Positions 62,359 to 64,000 of a DNA stretch of 64,000 bases are shown here, piece after piece; the first letter of the stretch is position 1; the number at the start of each line of letters is the position of its first letter. This stretch comes from Cyanobacteria bacterium SZAS LIN-3 (GTDB lineage: Bacteria; Cyanobacteriota; Vampirovibrionia; Obscuribacterales; Obscuribacteraceae). Below the pieces are notes generated by a model, which was given only the letters and a program-made list of their open reading frames with translations, was not told where the DNA came from and ran no database searches. The stretch is from positions 17,189 to 81,188 of the forward strand of contig JAFEAV010000021.1 in NCBI GenBank assembly GCA_018266215.1, written 5' to 3'. The position numbers and the translations under genes are program-made.

Positions 62359-64000
62359 TTAGACGTAACCGCCGCCACCCTGGCCCCCGCGTCCGCCGCC
62401 GAAGCCACCACGACCGCCGCCCTGGCCGCCGCCATAACCCTGCTGAGTCTTTCTCATCAGCAGATCCTCGGGCACCTTGGACTTGGCATAATCAACGATC
62501 TGACCAATTGGATTGCGCTGCGGTACAGGTCTGGGAGTGAAGCGAGGATCCGCCTTGACCGTGTCCACATAATCTTTCGACAGATAGGGATTGCCGTAGA
62601 GACCGGGATCGACTCTGTGTGCTTCAACCAGCGCCTGAGCGGTGTAGACATCGCTGTAGCTGATGTTCTGAGGCGACCATCTGGGGTCGGCATCGAGCAT
62701 GTTCTGAACGATTTCAACGTGCTGAGGAGTGACCGACTGGGAGCCCATAGCCCGGGCTGCAATCGCCACCGACTGCACAGGGATATCTCTGGATTGGCAT
62801 TCCATCGCAGTCTGGAGCAGTTGATACTTGCCGGGATCGCTGTCCGGACGGCTGGGATCAAAGATTTGATTCCACTGCATGCCGGTCGAACGCAGGTCGG
62901 CAATGACCCGCTGAACCATATTGTCGGAACCACCGTGCTGCTGCAGAGCGCCGGCGAAGGCCTGGTGGATGTCGCCGCTGGACGGTGCCGCAGAGTAACT
63001 GCCGCCGCCGCCATTCATTTCTTGTTCGACATCTACGCCGATAACCTGATCCGGTGCATTGCCACCACCACTGGAGCCGCCGCCGCCACTGACATTGCCG
63101 ATGACGACCTGCTCGTTGGTGCTGCCGACATTCTGGCCGGGCACGCGCATGGTGAAGTTTTGCGAGCCGCCGCTCTGGTTGACGCCGCCGCCTTGCATGC
63201 GGAAATTGACCTGCGTCGGACCACCGCTCGCCGGAGGCATCGAGACGTTGGGCGGAGCGATATTGTTGGGATTGAAGTTGCTGGGGCCCTGATTGCTCGG
63301 ACCAAATACGAGGTCGACTTCGGCGTTGTTGCGAGCGCCGCCGACGCCACCACCGACGATATTGCCGGATACTGAAGTCTGAACGCCACCCATGTCCATC
63401 GGTCCACTCGGCATATTGCCGCCGTTGACCGTGGTATTGCCCATATTGAAGCCACCACCACCGCCACCAGTTGGACCCTGGTACATTTGCTGCATTCTGG
63501 CCATGACGACGTTGCCGCCCTTGAGGGCGTTGTAGGCGCCGACAGCATCTTCGGGACGGCCCTGAGGACCGATCATGGCTGCAACCTTGTCTATAGTTGC
63601 GGTATCGGCGCAAGCCTTCTCGCCCAGTGCGAGAGTAATGGCGCCAACAGTATTGACCACTTCCGGAGCCATTGCCTGAGCTTGATTGCCGTACCAGGCA
63701 TCCTGGACAAGGCCGTTTGTGCCTTCCGGAATAGTTTGTTCGGCGCGGGACTGCATGTACTGAACGCCACCACGGATAGCGGCACCACGCAACCAGGGCT
63801 GAGCCTTGAGAACGCTGGGATTGGCAGCCACGGCTCTGTGTACGGGGCTGATCGGCAGACCGTTTTGGATGAGGGCTTCCGTCGCCGGTCCCATTCTCCA
63901 GCTCCAGCCGGATTCCGGTGAACTCGAATCGGTCATGATGTGCACGCCCCAGGCCTGCTGTTCATCACTCATCGGGCCATAACGGTTTGTCAGATATTCG
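62359..64000 (-). CDS. Gly/Asn-rich protein with RGG tail, 5' end outside the window
   Basis: The frame is open through the right edge; the first ATG in the window is at 63972, and upstream codons (EYLTNRYGP) continue, so the true start is beyond it. An N-terminal helical part (AMAPEVVNTVGAITLALGEK) gives way to a long Gly/Asn/Ser/Gln-rich central region (about residues 180-330) and a structured C-terminal part (VQNMLDADPRWSPQNIS). The tail GGGRGGFGGGRGGQGGGG is RGG-like, a type that binds RNA or self-associates. No family recognised. First visible gene of the secretion-like operon. Confidence 0.7.
   Translation of the reverse strand, partial: EYLTNRYGPMSDEQQAWGVHIMTDSSSPESGWSWRMGPATEALIQNGLPISPVHRAVAANPSVLKAQPWLRGAAIRGGVQYMQSRAEQTIPEGTNGLVQDAWYGNQAQAMAPEVVNTVGAITLALGEKACADTATIDKVAAMIGPQGRPEDAVGAYNALKGGNVVMARMQQMYQGPTGGGGGGFNMGNTTVNGGNMPSGPMDMGGVQTSVSGNIVGGGVGGARNNAEVDLVFGPSNQGPSNFNPNNIAPPNVSMPPASGGPTQVNFRMQGGGVNQSGGSQNFTMRVPGQNVGSTNEQVVIGNVSGGGGSSGGGNAPDQVIGVDVEQEMNGGGGSYSAAPSSGDIHQAFAGALQQHGGSDNMVQRVIADLRSTGMQWNQIFDPSRPDSDPGKYQLLQTAMECQSRDIPVQSVAIAARAMGSQSVTPQHVEIVQNMLDADPRWSPQNISYSDVYTAQALVEAHRVDPGLYGNPYLSKDYVDTVKADPRFTPRPVPQRNPIGQIVDYAKSKVPEDLLMRKTQQGYGGGQGGGRGGFGGGRGGQGGGGYV

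Noticed and set aside
62359..63400. Gly-rich repeats considered as a CRISPR or tandem DNA repeat array
   Set aside because: The repetition is at the amino-acid level with varied codons; there are no constant repeats and unique spacers.

Overview
The window looks like chromosome from a free-living or loosely host-associated bacterium, most likely of the Melainabacteria/Vampirovibrionia group (Obscuribacterales-like). That assignment is my inference. It rests on a moderately high GC content, an LL-diaminopimelate aminotransferase of the cyanobacterial/plant pathway, a BT1-type transporter, DUF4388 and TPR proteins, eukaryote-like serpin and caspase genes, and many unfamiliar conserved proteins. 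I see no rRNA, tRNA, CRISPR array, transposase or prophage gene.

Positions 1-14500 hold mixed housekeeping and envelope genes: a partial repeat protein at the left edge, a HerA-like ATPase, a FecR-like anchored protein, two GT-C glycosyltransferases, an acyltransferase, an NCS1 permease, an HI0933-type flavoprotein and several small or hypothetical proteins. Positions 14600-34956 hold dapL with a DUF4388/degenerate-GGDEF protein and a large apparently orphan N6-adenine methyltransferase. They also hold envelope proteins (TonB-C-like, TPR/glycine-zipper), an RND-type adaptor lipoprotein, a 52-residue membrane protein, a two-component system, and a four-gene operon (3-hydroxyacyl-CoA dehydrogenase, two small DMT transporters, a FemAB-like protein). 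An Opp/Dpp-type ATPase, a replication-relaxation-like protein and a BT1/MFS transporter complete this stretch.

Positions 35232-48768 are the most distinctive part: twelve co-directional genes, mostly overlapping or tightly spaced. They encode an Asp/Asn beta-hydroxylase-like oxygenase, a ParB/SbnI-like protein, a CooC-like ATPase, a fold-III PLP decarboxylase, an SbnA-like PLP synthase fused to rhodanese and a SufS-like cysteine desulfurase. A flavin oxidoreductase, a GNAT-like two-domain protein, a second CooC-like ATPase, a methyltransferase, a RimJ/L-like acetyltransferase and a Nudix hydrolase follow. The cluster diverges from the BT1/MFS gene across a 275-base region with two inverted repeats that resemble Fur boxes. 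I propose an undescribed pathway for a modified, possibly sulfur-containing and metal-binding amino-acid metabolite.

Positions 48785-64000 run entirely on the minus strand. From upstream to downstream they encode a type IV secretion-like set (Gly-rich protein, zinc-ribbon protein, VirB3/PrgI-like, VirB4, a small anchored protein, VirD4/TraG-like coupling ATPase). These are followed by a serpin, an arylamine N-acetyltransferase, a TPR-caspase protein and an alpha/beta-hydrolase that has lost its nucleophilic serine. A serpin and a caspase-fold protease in one apparent operon is the second notable observation.

Start codons were moved inward from the longest reading frame wherever a Shine-Dalgarno sequence or family alignment favoured it. 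No database search was possible, so family names come from motif recognition.
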